DNA of 36,357 bases, taken from contig JALWSY010000178.1 of NCBI GenBank assembly GCA_027083035.1, positions 1 through 36,357 of the forward strand, read 5' to 3'. Positions 1-7,745 of the stretch are shown one piece after another. A program made the translations under genes and the position numbers. How positions within the stretch are numbered: position 1 is the stretch's first letter; the number at the start of each line of letters is the position of its first letter. This stretch comes from Sulfurimonas sp. (GTDB lineage: Bacteria; Campylobacterota; Campylobacteria; Campylobacterales; Sulfurimonadaceae). The notes below the pieces were generated by a model. That model had not been told where the DNA came from and searched no databases. It worked only from the letters and a program-made list of their open reading frames with translations.

Positions 1-327
1 TTCGCGTCCAACAATTTCTACTATTTTTGCTGAAGGTGTACCTCTTTTACCGAGAAGTCTTTGCGCTATGATGAGGTCTCCCTCTTTTGCATCACCTAGC
101 TCCTCAATCAAAAGGTCACGAACATTTTCACCGATAACATGAAGGTATGCCGTCTCGTTTTGAACTAGACCAAGTGTTCCGGCACGATATTTTGAGTTAA
201 ATTTGTAGATATTCTCTTTTTTTGTGAGGTATTTTTTTGCAAACCATCTATCTACAAACTCTCTTTCATCTGTAGCAATGTCCTGTTCGCTCACACCAAG
301 TGTGAGTCGTATAAGTAAAGATTTCAA
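1..327 (-). CDS. rnr: Ribonuclease R, N-terminal part (cut by window edge)
   Basis: The first 109 codons of an RNase II/RNase R-family 3'-5' exoribonuclease, which degrades structured RNA; the catalytic RNB domain would lie beyond the window. The visible part reads ...KYRAGTLGLVQ..., ...AYLHVIGENVRDLLIEE... and ...KEGDLIIAQRLLGKRG..., matching the N-terminal OB-like region of epsilonproteobacterial RNase R as I remember it. A stop codon lies in frame at 337-339, so the start must be downstream of it; TTG at 325-327 is the first candidate, 9 nt after the HDOD gene, with a weak Shine-Dalgarno. The gene is probably translationally linked to the HDOD gene upstream. Family assignment rests on this short region only. 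Confidence 0.72.
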   Translation of the reverse strand, partial: MKSLLIRLTLGVSEQDIATDEREFVDRWFAKKYLTKKENIYKFNSKYRAGTLGLVQNETAYLHVIGENVRDLLIEELGDAKEGDLIIAQRLLGKRGTPSAKIVEIVGRE

Positions 328-336
328 TGAAGTAGA

Positions 337-1137
337 TTATCTAGCGTTTTCGATGGCCGTATCGAAGCTTTCCATGTCTAAAGAGTATTTCTCAATCAGT
401 TCTTTAGCAGCAGCCTCACTTTCATCTGTGATGACACCATTGATAGGTACTGCTACGCGCACAACGTGTAAAATTTGTGCAGGACGCTGATCAGCCTCTT
501 CTGCTTGTTCAGGGTTTTGACAGTTTCTAATAACATCAACAAGTCCCTCTTCAAATTTCCATTGTGAAAAGATTGTAGCGCTCACTTCAGGTGTATCAAC
601 ACCTACGATTTCTCGCTCAGCAGCTTCTACATCTCCTAATTCGGCAAGTGCTGCTTTAAATTCAGCCTCTTTACCATCTGCAAGTACTTGCTGTGCAATA
701 AGAACTTTCCCTATCTCAACAAGAAATGCCGCAGGAGAGAGTACACCTAAGAGGCGATTCTCTTTTCTTAGACACCATGCTGTCATTAATCCATGCTGCT
801 TTTTAGAGAGTGCTGAGAACATCTCATTTGTTATGCCATATGGAGAGAGGTCAAGTGAAAAACTCTTTTTTACAATAGAAGCAAGTGCAAAGCCACGAAC
901 AGTACCCATACCAAAGAGTCCTACTGCTTGACTAATAGCATTTATCTCACGGCTAAAACCATATAGTGGAGAGTTTGCCGCCTTGAGGATATCTGCAGTT
1001 AAAAGAGGATCTTTCTCTAAAATCTTTACCATATCGTTAAAACTACTGTCAGGGTCTTGATAAACCGCTTCAATCTGCATAGCAGACTCAGGAAGTGGTG
1101 GTAGTTGTTTGATTTTTTTTAATATTGCTTCAGTCAT
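337..1137 (-). CDS. HDOD domain signalling protein
   Basis: A 266-residue protein made mostly of one HDOD domain, a non-catalytic relative of HD phosphohydrolases used in bacterial signalling. The diagnostic stretch is near residues 43-60 (DPLLTADILKAANSPLYG), followed by INAISQAVGLFGMGTVRGF. An open frame runs upstream to 1197, but the ATG at 1137 is preferred: AAGAAGG lies at 1148-1154 and the protein then begins MTEAILKKIKQLPPLP as HDOD proteins usually do. It lies 9 nt upstream of rnr on the same strand and is the first gene of that unit. No output domain is attached, so what it signals to is unknown. A second HDOD gene occurs at 18080-18877. Confidence 0.85.
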   Translation of the reverse strand: MTEAILKKIKQLPPLPESAMQIEAVYQDPDSSFNDMVKILEKDPLLTADILKAANSPLYGFSREINAISQAVGLFGMGTVRGFALASIVKKSFSLDLSPYGITNEMFSALSKKQHGLMTAWCLRKENRLLGVLSPAAFLVEIGKVLIAQQVLADGKEAEFKAALAELGDVEAAEREIVGVDTPEVSATIFSQWKFEEGLVDVIRNCQNPEQAEEADQRPAQILHVVRVAVPINGVITDESEAAAKELIEKYSLDMESFDTAIENAR

Positions 1138-1171
1138 TTTGGAAAACCTTCTTATTGAATTACTTCCTATA

Positions 1172-1177
1172 ATTATA
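1172..1177 (-). promoter_or_regulatory. Putative -10 box for the HDOD-rnr unit
   Basis: TATAAT on the minus strand, 34 nt upstream of the HDOD ATG. No convincing -35 is seen, which is usual for sigma-70 promoters in this phylum. It sits in the 146-nt divergent gap shared with the gene starting at 1284. Confidence 0.45.
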
Positions 1178-1243
1178 GTCATTAGAGATAAATTCATACT
1201 GAATATTTACAAAAAGCTGATATTATTTTTAGAAATAATTACG

Positions 1244-1264
1244 GGTACCTCTATGAGAGGTGCC
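1244..1264 (+). promoter_or_regulatory. Leader hairpin before the 1284 gene
   Basis: An 8-bp stem (GGTACCTC / GAGGTGCC, one G-T pair) with a 5-nt loop TATGA. It ends 5 nt before the AAGGA ribosome-binding site at 1270-1274. It is too close to the gene and lacks a U-run, so it is not a normal terminator. It may affect mRNA stability or ribosome access. Confidence 0.35.
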
Positions 1265-1283
1265 ATTATAAGGAAACTGTCTT

Positions 1284-1610
1284 ATGCTAAGAGAAGCAAT
1301 GCTTACACAACTCGGTTATGTACCTAACCCAGCCCTACTGAAACAACTTGAGGATATTGAAAACAATACTCCGGGTTTTGAAAAAATCAAAAAACATATT
1401 TTAGATCTGCATGAACATCTAAAAGTAGATAAGTCTTATGTGGCACTCTCTAACTCAAACAACCACTTTAAGATAAAGATTGACTCACCGAGTCCTGAAA
1501 TGGTTGCAGAAGCACATGAGAAGGTGAAACGCTTTAGCGAGAAGTTTAAAGTAAAAGTGAAAAAGGTTGAAAACAAAGAGACATACTATATTTTAGGATT
1601 TGAAGATTAA
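1284..1610 (+). CDS. Conserved-looking small protein, function unknown
   Basis: A 108-residue soluble protein that I do not recognise by family. It has no signal peptide, membrane segment or cysteine. The N-terminal half (LGYVPNPALLKQLEDIENN, then EKIKKHILDLHEHLKVDKSY) looks helical. The second half alternates short strands and helices (HFKIKIDSP, EMVAEAHEKVKRFSEKF, YYILGFED) and is rich in Lys and Glu. The ATG is 9 nt after AAGGA at 1270-1274. The next gene, a Gre-type factor, begins 9 nt after its stop with its own AAGGAG, so the two form an operon, suggesting but not proving a role linked to transcription or RNA. Coding is supported by the RBS, codon pattern and tight spacing. Confidence 0.8.
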   Translation: MLREAMLTQLGYVPNPALLKQLEDIENNTPGFEKIKKHILDLHEHLKVDKSYVALSNSNNHFKIKIDSPSPEMVAEAHEKVKRFSEKFKVKVKKVENKETYYILGFED

Positions 1611-1619
1611 GGAGTCTTC

Positions 1620-2144
1620 ATGCTAGAGCCGATGAGCCTTGAGGGGTATGATCTTCTTGTAGAGGAGTTTAAGTATCTCTTAGAAGAGGAGAAACCTAAG
1701 GTGGCTCATGAGAAACTTGTAGCCGCCGCACTTGGTGATAGAAGTGAAAATGCCGACTATCAAGCGGCAAAAGAGAAGCTTCGCTTTATAGACAAGCGAC
1801 TCTTCTATCTCAACAAAATGATCCAAAACTCTAAAATCATTGACCCATCTCTGCACAATCATACAAAGGTCTCTTTTGGAAGTAGCGTTACTATTGTTAA
1901 TATCGATACAGAAGAGGAGGAGTCTTATACACTCTGTGGTGTTTTAGAGAGTGAACCTGAAAATGGACTCATCTCCATCCATTCTCCCTTAGCAAAAGCG
2001 CTACTTGGAAAAGAGGTAGGTGATGAGGTTAAAATAACTCTTCCAAACGGAGTAAAAGAGTATGAGATAGAGGATATCTCCTATAAAAATATATTCTCCC
2101 TAAAGAAAAATATCCGAACAAAAAAAGATTTTGCTTTTCACTAA
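1620..2144 (+). CDS. GreA/GreB-family transcription elongation factor
   Basis: A 174-residue Gre factor, which enters the RNA polymerase secondary channel and stimulates cleavage of backtracked transcripts. The N-terminal coiled coil carries the acidic-tip signature LGDRSENADYQAAKEKL (residues about 38-54), closest to GreB wording. The C-terminal FKBP-like domain has the family hallmark ISIHSPLAKALLGKEVGDEV and ends with a KEYEIEDISY strand. It extends about 15-20 residues past the usual GreA end with a basic tail (LKKNIRTKKDF). AAGGAG lies just upstream of the ATG. It is the second gene of a two-gene unit and converges on infC with a 26-nt gap. Whether it is the only Gre factor of the cell cannot be told here. 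Confidence 0.88.
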   Translation: MLEPMSLEGYDLLVEEFKYLLEEEKPKVAHEKLVAAALGDRSENADYQAAKEKLRFIDKRLFYLNKMIQNSKIIDPSLHNHTKVSFGSSVTIVNIDTEEEESYTLCGVLESEPENGLISIHSPLAKALLGKEVGDEVKITLPNGVKEYEIEDISYKNIFSLKKNIRTKKDFAFH

Positions 2145-2170
2145 GCTAAATCGTGAGAAGTAGTAAAAAA

Positions 2171-2689
2171 CTACTTCTTCGGTACTACATACATATTGTA
2201 GTAGCGTCCCTCAAACTTAGGTGGTTTCTCCATCACGCCAATATCTTCAACCATCGGCCAAACGCGTAATAGCACCTCTTTTCCAGCTTCAGGATGTGCC
2301 ATTTCACGACCACGCAAAAATACTCTAAACTTTACATGGTACCCTTTTTCTAAGAACTCCCTTGCATGTTTTACTTTGTAATTCATGTCGTTTTCCGCAA
2401 TCTTTACAGAGAGTTTAATCTCTTTTACGACAATTTTTACTTGATTTTTGCGCTGCTCTTTGAGTTTTTTCTCCTCTTGATACTTAAACTTACCATAATC
2501 CATGATTTTAGCAACAGGCGGCTTTGCATCTGGAGCGATTAGCACTAAGTCTAAGCCCAGCTCATTTGCTTTTTCCATAGCTTCATCAAAAGAGACAATC
2601 CCTAAAGATTCTCCTCCATCTACATTACATCTTAACTCTGTTGCACGGATATCATCATTCATGATGACGCGGTTTTTGTTTTTACTCAA
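2171..2689 (-). CDS. infC: Translation initiation factor IF-3
   Basis: A 172-residue IF-3, which binds the 30S subunit, prevents premature 50S joining and checks the start codon-initiator tRNA match. The N-domain ([23 protein letters not shown]), linker ([18 protein letters not shown]) and C-domain ([27 protein letters not shown]) are all present and the length is normal. The start is TTG at 2687-2689: an in-frame TGA lies four codons upstream, and GAGGT sits at a good distance. The TTG overlaps the thrS stop by 4 nt (TTGA), so translation is probably coupled. Use of a non-AUG start recalls the self-regulated AUU start of E. coli infC. The order thrS-infC is also the enterobacterial one. Confidence 0.96.
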   Translation of the reverse strand: MSKNKNRVIMNDDIRATELRCNVDGGESLGIVSFDEAMEKANELGLDLVLIAPDAKPPVAKIMDYGKFKYQEEKKLKEQRKNQVKIVVKEIKLSVKIAENDMNYKVKHAREFLEKGYHVKFRVFLRGREMAHPEAGKEVLLRVWPMVEDIGVMEKPPKFEGRYYNMYVVPKK

Positions 2690-4494
2690 AAATTTACCTC
2701 ATTTATTTTAGTTTGGATAAGCGAGAGGAACTCCTCTTGGCTTAGTGTATATTGCTCTCTAGTTCTTCTATCGCGAATTGAGACTGTTTTGTTCTCTATC
2801 TCTTCATCTCCGACAACAGCTATCATAGGAACACGCGTTTTTTCAGCAGTTCTTATGCGTTTGTTGAGTGAGTCGTTTTTCGCATATATTTCGCTATCAG
2901 CATTAATGTCAATAAGTTTATCGGATAATTCCTTAGCATATTCTTTATGTGACTCAGCAACAGGAACAATTGCTACTTGTGTAGGAGCAATAAACATTGG
3001 GAACTCTCCAGCATAGTGTTCTGTTAAGATTCCGATAAATCTCTCAAAGGAACCTAAAATTGCACGGTGAATCATAACAGGTTGGATTTTTTCATTTCCC
3101 TCGCCGTTATACTCTAGCTCAAAACGAGCAGGAAGATTGTTATCTAACTGTACCGTTCCACACTGCCACTCTCGACCAATAGCATCAAGGATTTTGATAT
3201 CAATCTTGGGACCATAAAAGGCACCGCCACCCTCGTCAATGTCATAATCAAGGTTGTGTTTCTCCATTGCTGATTTGAGTGCAGCCTCTGATTTTTCCCA
3301 AACTTCTGCATCACCAACAGCTTTTTCAGGTTTTGTGCTAATCATCATCTTGTACTCAAAACCAAAGGTAGTCATGATTTTATGTACAAAATCAATAACC
3401 TCTATAATCTGCTCCTCTATCTGATCTACAGTACAGAAGATATGTGCATCATCTTGTGTAAATTCACGCACTCTAAAGAGTCCATGGAGTGCCCCTGTCA
3501 TCTCATGACGATGCACTACACCATACTCAAAATACTTTATAGGCAGATCACGGTAAGAGTGAAGCTCATCCTCATAAACTTTTATGTGACCAACACAGTT
3601 CATAGGCTTTACACCAAACTCAATCTCATCAATATTGGTGAAATACATATTTTCACCATAGTTTTGGTAGTGTCCAGATGTTTTCCATAAGTCACTTCGC
3701 AGCATTTCAGGACCACGCACAGGCTCATACCCACGCTTACGGTGTGCTTTAAAGAGGAGTGACTCTAAACGAGCGCGAAGACGCCCACCCGCTGGAAGCC
3801 AGATAGGGAATCCCGCTCCAACCTCTTCGCGGAAGGTAAAGAGTTTCATCTCGTTACCAAGTTTTCTGTGATCGCGCTTCTCTGCCTCTGCTAACATATC
3901 CATATGTGCTTTGAGTGCATCTTTTGTTGCAAATGCTATACCATATATACGCGTTAGCATCTCATTTTTAGAATCCCCACCAAGATATGCACCAGCAATC
4001 TTTGTAAGTTTAAAGTAGCGAATAAGTCCTATAGAAGGGAGGTGAGGTCCACGACATAAGTCTTCAAACTCTCCTTGTTTATAGATACTTACCGTCTCAT
4101 CAGGGATTCTCTTCATAACAGCGAGCTTTAAAGGATCATCTTTAAACTTCTCTTGCGCTTCTGCTTTAGAGATAGCATACTTCTCTATTTTGTACTTTTT
4201 CTTAGCAAAGGAGAGCATCTGCTTCTCTATCTTTTTAAGGTCTGCTTCTCCTATCTCTGCTTCAGTTTTAAAGTCATAGTAAAATCCCTCTTTTACGGTT
4301 GGTCCTACGAAGAACTGTGCATCAGGATAGAGTGATTTAATAGCTTGTGCCATAAGGTGTGCAGTAGAGTGGCGGAGTACATCAAGTGCTTCAGGAGAGT
4401 TGTCTAACTCTATCTCCTCTCCCTCTATGCCTTGCTCTTGTGCAGTTACTAAATCTACTATTTCATCATTGTGTTTTATTGCTATTGCGCTCAA
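2686..4494 (-). CDS. thrS: Threonyl-tRNA synthetase
   Basis: A 602-residue class II synthetase charging tRNA-Thr. The editing domain shows HSTAH near residue 42 and CRGPH; the catalytic core carries the zinc ligands in MNCVGH, HRHEMTG and MIHRAILGS; the C-terminal anticodon-binding domain ends ...[18 protein letters not shown]. It is about 40 residues shorter than E. coli ThrRS because the N-terminal TGS domain is cut down; this short form is what I know from Campylobacter and Helicobacter. The start is TTG at 4492-4494 with GGAAG 5-9 nt upstream. The gene follows ilvD by 16 nt and overlaps infC by 4 nt. No long leader precedes it, so regulation probably comes from the ilvD promoter. Confidence 0.96.
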   Translation of the reverse strand: MSAIAIKHNDEIVDLVTAQEQGIEGEEIELDNSPEALDVLRHSTAHLMAQAIKSLYPDAQFFVGPTVKEGFYYDFKTEAEIGEADLKKIEKQMLSFAKKKYKIEKYAISKAEAQEKFKDDPLKLAVMKRIPDETVSIYKQGEFEDLCRGPHLPSIGLIRYFKLTKIAGAYLGGDSKNEMLTRIYGIAFATKDALKAHMDMLAEAEKRDHRKLGNEMKLFTFREEVGAGFPIWLPAGGRLRARLESLLFKAHRKRGYEPVRGPEMLRSDLWKTSGHYQNYGENMYFTNIDEIEFGVKPMNCVGHIKVYEDELHSYRDLPIKYFEYGVVHRHEMTGALHGLFRVREFTQDDAHIFCTVDQIEEQIIEVIDFVHKIMTTFGFEYKMMISTKPEKAVGDAEVWEKSEAALKSAMEKHNLDYDIDEGGGAFYGPKIDIKILDAIGREWQCGTVQLDNNLPARFELEYNGEGNEKIQPVMIHRAILGSFERFIGILTEHYAGEFPMFIAPTQVAIVPVAESHKEYAKELSDKLIDINADSEIYAKNDSLNKRIRTAEKTRVPMIAVVGDEEIENKTVSIRDRRTREQYTLSQEEFLSLIQTKINEVNF

Positions 4495-4510
4495 TATATC
4501 TTCCTATTTA

Positions 4511-6199
4511 TTATAATTCAGTTTTTAATACTGCACCATTTGATGCATTTGATACAAGTAATTGGTATCTCTTTAACCATTTTGATTTTACTTCATTTTT
4601 ATATGGTTTCCAAGCAGCTCTTCTTTTTGCTATCTCCTCTTCACTCACATTGAGTTGGAGAAGATGTGCATCAGTATCTAACTCTATCTCATCTCCATCT
4701 TCTATAAGTGCAATGAGTCCACCCTCAGCAGCTTCTGGTGAGACATGACCTATTGAGGCACCTTTTGTTGCACCAGAGAATCGACCATCTGTGATAAGTG
4801 CTACAGATTCACCTAGACCCATCCCTTGGATGAGTGCAGTAGGTGCTAACATCTCCTGCATACCCGGACCACCCTTTGGACCTTCATATCGGATAACTAC
4901 AACATCACCTGCTTTGACTTTATGTCCCATAATACCGGCGATAGCTTCAGGTTGTGAGTTGAAGCAGATTGCACTCCCTTTGAACTGTCTCATGTTTGGT
5001 GCAATTCCGGCAGTTTTTACTACTGCTCCCTCTAGGGCTAGATTTCCAAAGAGGATAGAGAGTCCACCAACTTGTGAGTAGGCATTTTCATTGGTATGGA
5101 TAATAGATGTATCTTTAATCTGGGCATCTTTGATTCTCTCTGCAAGAGTCTCGCCTGTGATTGTAAGCGCATCAAGTTGTAGAAGCTCACCTCTTCGGCT
5201 CACCTCTTTCATAACTGCATTTACACCACCTGCATCATCAATATCTTTCATGTGAACAGTTGTTAAGGATGGAGAGATTTTTGCAATATGTGCTACTTTA
5301 TCTGCTATTTTATTGATGTTTTCTATCTTAAAGTCAACATCTGCTTCTTTTGCAATAGCTAACATATGAAGTACAGTATTTGAGCTTCCACCCATTGCCA
5401 TATCTACAACAAAGGCATTGTGAACAGCTTTCTCATTTAAGATATTTTTGAAGTTGTACTTTGAGTTATCTTCCATTTTCGCAAGCTCTACGATGCGTTT
5501 TGCAGCTTTTTTTACCATCTCAATTCTCTCTGGTGTCATAGCTAAAACCGTACCGTTACCCGGGAGTGCTATACCCATTGCTTCACAGAGTGTGTTCATA
5601 GAGTTTGCTGTAAACATTCCTGAACAACTTCCTCCACTTGGACATGCTTCACACTCTATCTCATGGAGTTCCTCTTCACTCATTTGGCCATCATTAAACT
5701 GACCAACTGCTTCAAAAGCAGTAGCAAGGTCAATAGGTGTGCCATCTTTTTTGTGTCCGGCAGGCATTGGACCACCTGATACAAAGATAGTAGGAACATT
5801 TACACGAAGTGATCCCATAATCATACCCGGAACAATCTTGTCACAGTTAGGGATACATATCATCGCATCAAGTTTGTGTGCGTTCATTACAGTCTCAATG
5901 GAGTCAGCAATTATTTCACGAGAAGGAAGCGAGTAGAGCATACCATCATGTCCCATTGCTATTCCATCATCAACACCGATTGTATTAAAAACAAAAGGAA
6001 CACCACCAGCCTCACGGATAGCCTCTTTTACAATCTCTCCATACTCATGCAGGAAAAAGTGTCCCGGGATAATGTCGATGTAGCTGTTTGCTATACCGAT
6101 AAATGGCTTGTCAAAATCCTCATCTTTTAGACCCGTTGCACGCAGTAGTGAACGGTGTGGAGCTTTGTCAAACCCCTTTTTTATAGTATCACTTCTCAT
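4511..6199 (-). CDS. ilvD: Dihydroxy-acid dehydratase
   Basis: A 562-residue iron-sulfur enzyme of valine/isoleucine/leucine synthesis, converting dihydroxy-acids to 2-oxo-acids. The signature CDKIVPGM contains Cys119, and [15 protein letters not shown] contains Cys192; [22 protein letters not shown] and GRFSGATKG are also present. At about residue 44 the sequence is IIPGH, as in the oxygen-sensitive E. coli enzyme, not the PCN cysteine motif of the plant-type [2Fe-2S] form, so a labile [4Fe-4S] cluster is likely by inference. The ATG follows AGGAA. It is the first gene of the operon ilvD-thrS-infC, so branched-chain amino acid synthesis is co-transcribed with translation genes. Confidence 0.96.
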   Translation of the reverse strand: MRSDTIKKGFDKAPHRSLLRATGLKDEDFDKPFIGIANSYIDIIPGHFFLHEYGEIVKEAIREAGGVPFVFNTIGVDDGIAMGHDGMLYSLPSREIIADSIETVMNAHKLDAMICIPNCDKIVPGMIMGSLRVNVPTIFVSGGPMPAGHKKDGTPIDLATAFEAVGQFNDGQMSEEELHEIECEACPSGGSCSGMFTANSMNTLCEAMGIALPGNGTVLAMTPERIEMVKKAAKRIVELAKMEDNSKYNFKNILNEKAVHNAFVVDMAMGGSSNTVLHMLAIAKEADVDFKIENINKIADKVAHIAKISPSLTTVHMKDIDDAGGVNAVMKEVSRRGELLQLDALTITGETLAERIKDAQIKDTSIIHTNENAYSQVGGLSILFGNLALEGAVVKTAGIAPNMRQFKGSAICFNSQPEAIAGIMGHKVKAGDVVVIRYEGPKGGPGMQEMLAPTALIQGMGLGESVALITDGRFSGATKGASIGHVSPEAAEGGLIALIEDGDEIELDTDAHLLQLNVSEEEIAKRRAAWKPYKNEVKSKWLKRYQLLVSNASNGAVLKTEL

Positions 6200-6243
6200 T
6201 AAAATTCCTATATAGTAGTTTACTCATTTAAAATATGAATGGG

Positions 6244-6249
6244 ATTATA
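6244..6249 (-). promoter_or_regulatory. Putative -10 box for ilvD-thrS-infC
   Basis: TATAAT on the minus strand, 44 nt upstream of the ilvD ATG; the matching -35 region is weak. The 152-nt gap to tRNA-Gly also holds the divergent tRNA promoter. Confidence 0.45.
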
Positions 6250-6290
6250 TCATCTTTTTTCAATTTTTTTGAATTTTTGAGCAAAAACCC

Positions 6291-6319
6291 TTTACAAACA
6301 AAAAAAAAGCAGTTATAAT
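6291..6319 (+). promoter_or_regulatory. Strong sigma-70-type promoter of the tRNA operon
   Basis: TTTACA (6291-6296), a 17-nt spacer and TATAAT (6314-6319), preceded by T/A-rich tracts that could act as an UP element. The expected start, about 6326, lies some 26 nt before tRNA-Gly. This is the best promoter match in the window, as expected for stable RNA. Confidence 0.75.
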
Positions 6320-6351
6320 TCCGGCTCACTTACAAAGCGTAAGCGAAAACT

Positions 6352-6426
6352 GCGGGAATAGCTCAGTGGTAGAGCACAACCTTGCCAAGGTTGGGGTCGC
6401 GAGTTCGAACCTCGTTTCCCGCTCCA
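6352..6426 (+). tRNA. tRNA-Gly (anticodon GCC)
   Basis: A full cloverleaf with acceptor GCGGGAA/TTCCCGC, anticodon loop TTGCCAA, T-loop TTCGAAC and an encoded CCA. It is the first gene of a four-tRNA operon; the spacer to tRNA-Leu is 34 nt. Confidence 0.96.
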
Positions 6427-6460
6427 TTTTAAAATTGTTAAACTGTGAATTTATTCATAT

Positions 6461-6547
6461 GCCCGGGTGGCGAAATTGGTAGACGCAGGGGACTTAAAAT
6501 CCCCCGGTAGCAATACTGTGCCGGTTCGAGTCCGGCCCCGGGCACCA
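6461..6547 (+). tRNA. tRNA-Leu (anticodon TAA)
   Basis: 87 nt with acceptor GCCCGGG/CCCGGGC, anticodon loop CTTAAAA, a long variable arm typical of tRNA-Leu, T-loop TTCGAGT and an encoded CCA. It reads UUA/UUG. Confidence 0.96.
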
Positions 6548-6567
6548 TTGACATAAAAGATAAGACT

Positions 6568-6641
6568 GGTGCCATCGCCAAGTGGTAAGGCCGCAGCCTG
6601 CAAAGCTGCTATCCCCAGTTCAAATCTGGGTGGCACCTCCA
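6568..6641 (+). tRNA. tRNA-Cys (anticodon GCA)
   Basis: 74 nt with acceptor GGTGCCA/TGGCACC, anticodon loop CTGCAAA, T-loop TTCAAAT, U73 discriminator and an encoded CCA. U73 fits the known cysteine identity element. Confidence 0.96.
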
Positions 6642-6673
6642 GTTTACTTTTTTATGTTACACTTACAAATCGT

Positions 6674-6762
6674 GGATCTTTGGCAGAGTTGGTCGAATGC
6701 ACCGGTCTTGAAAACCGGCGAGGGTCACACCTCCCTGAGTTCGAATCTCAGAGGGTCCACCA
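6674..6762 (+). tRNA. tRNA-Ser (anticodon TGA)
   Basis: 89 nt with anticodon loop CTTGAAA, a long variable arm and T-arm CTGAG-TTCGAAT-CTCAG, with CCA encoded. Two details are odd: the acceptor pair GGATCTT/AGGGTCC contains two G-U pairs, and position 73 is A where most bacterial tRNA-Ser have G. It ends the tRNA operon and borders the integration scar. Confidence 0.93.
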
Positions 6763-6881
6763 CTTATTACTCACAACCCCCTAAAACACTTACAATATGC
6801 AAATTTTCAAATAACTAAAACTTATGTTAATATTTCTATATACACTTATTCTATTACTGAAAAATATCATTTTTATGAGAA

Positions 6882-6921
6882 AAAAGACTCATTTGGAGTC
6901 ACACTTTTGACTGAGTCTTTT
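6882..6921 (+). terminator. Terminator-like inverted repeat after the tRNA operon
   Basis: A perfect 10-bp inverted repeat, AAAAGACTCA (6882-6891) and TGAGTCTTTT (6912-6921), whose right arm ends in a T-run; GAGTC/GACT repeats also occur inside the loop. It lies 120 nt after tRNA-Ser and could end that transcript. The stem is A/T-rich at its base and the loop is 20 nt long, so it is only a moderate candidate. Being symmetrical it could act on both strands. Confidence 0.45.
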
Positions 6922-6983
6922 GGTAATAATCTTCTGAGAGTTCGATGATACATAGCTTTGATAAGATTACTGATAATTTTTAC

Positions 6984-7004
6984 ATGCACCGGTCTTCTAA
7001 ACCG
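6984..7004 (+). repeat. Copy of a tRNA anticodon arm (possible attachment-site relic)
   Basis: ATGCACCGGTCTT (6984-6996) repeats exactly 6697-6709 inside tRNA-Ser, and similarity continues through the 3' half of the anticodon stem (AAACCG). The loop reads CTTCTAA instead of CTTGAAA, so it resembles an Arg-TCT anticodon arm. No D-arm, T-arm or acceptor surrounds it, so it is not a working tRNA. It may be a half-site left by an element recombining at a tRNA anticodon arm. Confidence 0.5.
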
Positions 7005-7304
7005 TAGTAGTATCATTAAGGTTATCACTAAAATACTCTCGCCAAATATAGTATCCGGCGAGCCAATCTCTTCTATCAGAGTAGCTCAGAGTATTTGTGG
7101 AGATTGAGCCTTATCAGTGTGTCTTGATTTGTGACTTTTTTGAGTCTTTTGCTTGATAATTTGATGATAAAAGAGGATTTGAAAAAATGGGTGAGTAGTT
7201 TTTGAGAATTTTGAGGGATTTTATTTTACAGAGTATCATAGAGGTGGAGTTGTAGAGTAGTGAGCTAAAAGTACTGCTCACTCACTCCAGTATTTTGATA
7301 GTAG

Positions 7305-7631
7305 CTAAGCTGAAAGAGTCTCCAACTGATTTCTAATATCATTCTGATTAACTTTACCAAACTTGAGGTAATAGCGACTTGTAATCTCTGTAGATTTATG
7401 TTCTAAACGGGACCGTTCAAAAATCTGTGTCAATCGGGTAAAATAACAAATACCTAAAGATATTTTGCTCTCTTTATTATCCAGCTTATATTTTAGCTTC
7501 CAGTACTTACCTCCCGCTTTTGTTACTTGAAGATATAAGCCCCCCCCACCATCACTCAACTTATAATCTTTTTCTTTTGGTTTAGCTTGTTTTATTTGTG
7601 TAGCAGTAAGAGGTATTATAGCCCTAGCCAT
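7305..7631 (-). pseudogene. Tyrosine recombinase (integrase) with internal deletion
   Basis: A 108-codon frame with an ATG at 7631 after AAGGAA. Residues 1-65 (LTATQIKQAKP, KLSDGGGGLYLQVTKAGGKYWKLKYK, ESKISLGI) are the DUF4102 arm-DNA-binding domain of P4-type integrases. The last 35 or so residues (LEHKSTEITSRYYLKFGKVN) resemble the C-terminal end of the same family, with the final His and the tyrosine nucleophile region (HKST...RYY). The catalytic core in between, normally about 300 residues, is missing. It is joined in frame by about 15 codons of foreign-looking sequence. It cannot be an active recombinase. It lies 230 nt beyond the 3' end of ssrA on the same strand, where ssrA-targeted elements keep their integrase. 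Confidence 0.82.
7409..7433. mobile_element. Possible solo insertion-sequence end at the integrase deletion junction
   Basis: The 25 nt beginning GGGACCGTTCAAAAATC and ending TGTGTCAA lie exactly between the two integrase fragments. They look like the terminal repeat style of some IS256-type elements (GGGAC...TGTGTCAA). No partner end or transposase remains nearby. The family assignment is from memory and weak; the location at the junction is the stronger argument. Confidence 0.3.
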
Positions 7632-7652
7632 TGGTATTCCTTTGAATGTTTT

Positions 7653-7745
7653 GGGGCTGATTAAATAAGCCCTTATATTTAGTTTTAGGGGCTGATTTAT
7701 TTTAGGCATAAGGGCTGATTTTAATTAAGCCCCCTAATCAGCCCC
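7653..7745. repeat. Four copies of GGGCTGATT upstream of the integrase
   Basis: GGGGCTGATT occurs at 7653-7662 and 7688-7697, AGGGCTGATT at 7711-7720, and the inverse AATCAGCCCC at 7736-7745. They fill the gap between the integrase start (7631) and the ssrA 3' flank. Spacing and placement fit arm-type integrase binding sites or an autoregulatory operator of a P4-type integrase. That role is inferred. Confidence 0.6.

Larger units (their letters stand above)
6763..7304. other. 542-nt gene-free scar between tRNA-Ser and the integrase remnant
   Basis: I find no credible gene in either direction here. The longest short frames lack ribosome-binding sites and recognisable composition. The stretch holds the inverted repeat at 6882-6921, a tRNA anticodon-arm copy at 6984-7004, a small hairpin CTCGCC/GGCGAG at 7038-7062, and another, AGTGAGC/GCTCACT, at 7259-7282. 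With the broken integrase next to it, it most likely represents the decayed interior of an integrated element. Confidence 0.6.

Noticed and set aside
4386-4748. A 120-codon plus-strand frame over the thrS/ilvD junction
   Set aside because: Antisense to two well-supported genes; no ribosome-binding site.
6451-6636. Short protein frames through the tRNA cluster
   Set aside because: They read through tRNA-Leu and tRNA-Cys; the RNA genes explain the sequence fully.
7238-7255. GAGGTGGAGTTG as a distal copy of the ssrA 3' end (TGGTGGAGACG)
   Set aside because: Only about 8 of 10 bases match, and the match does not extend; too weak to call an attachment site.
7140-7265. Short minus-strand frame (MILCKIKSLKILKNY...) in the scar
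   Set aside because: About 40 codons, no ribosome-binding site, no recognisable similarity.
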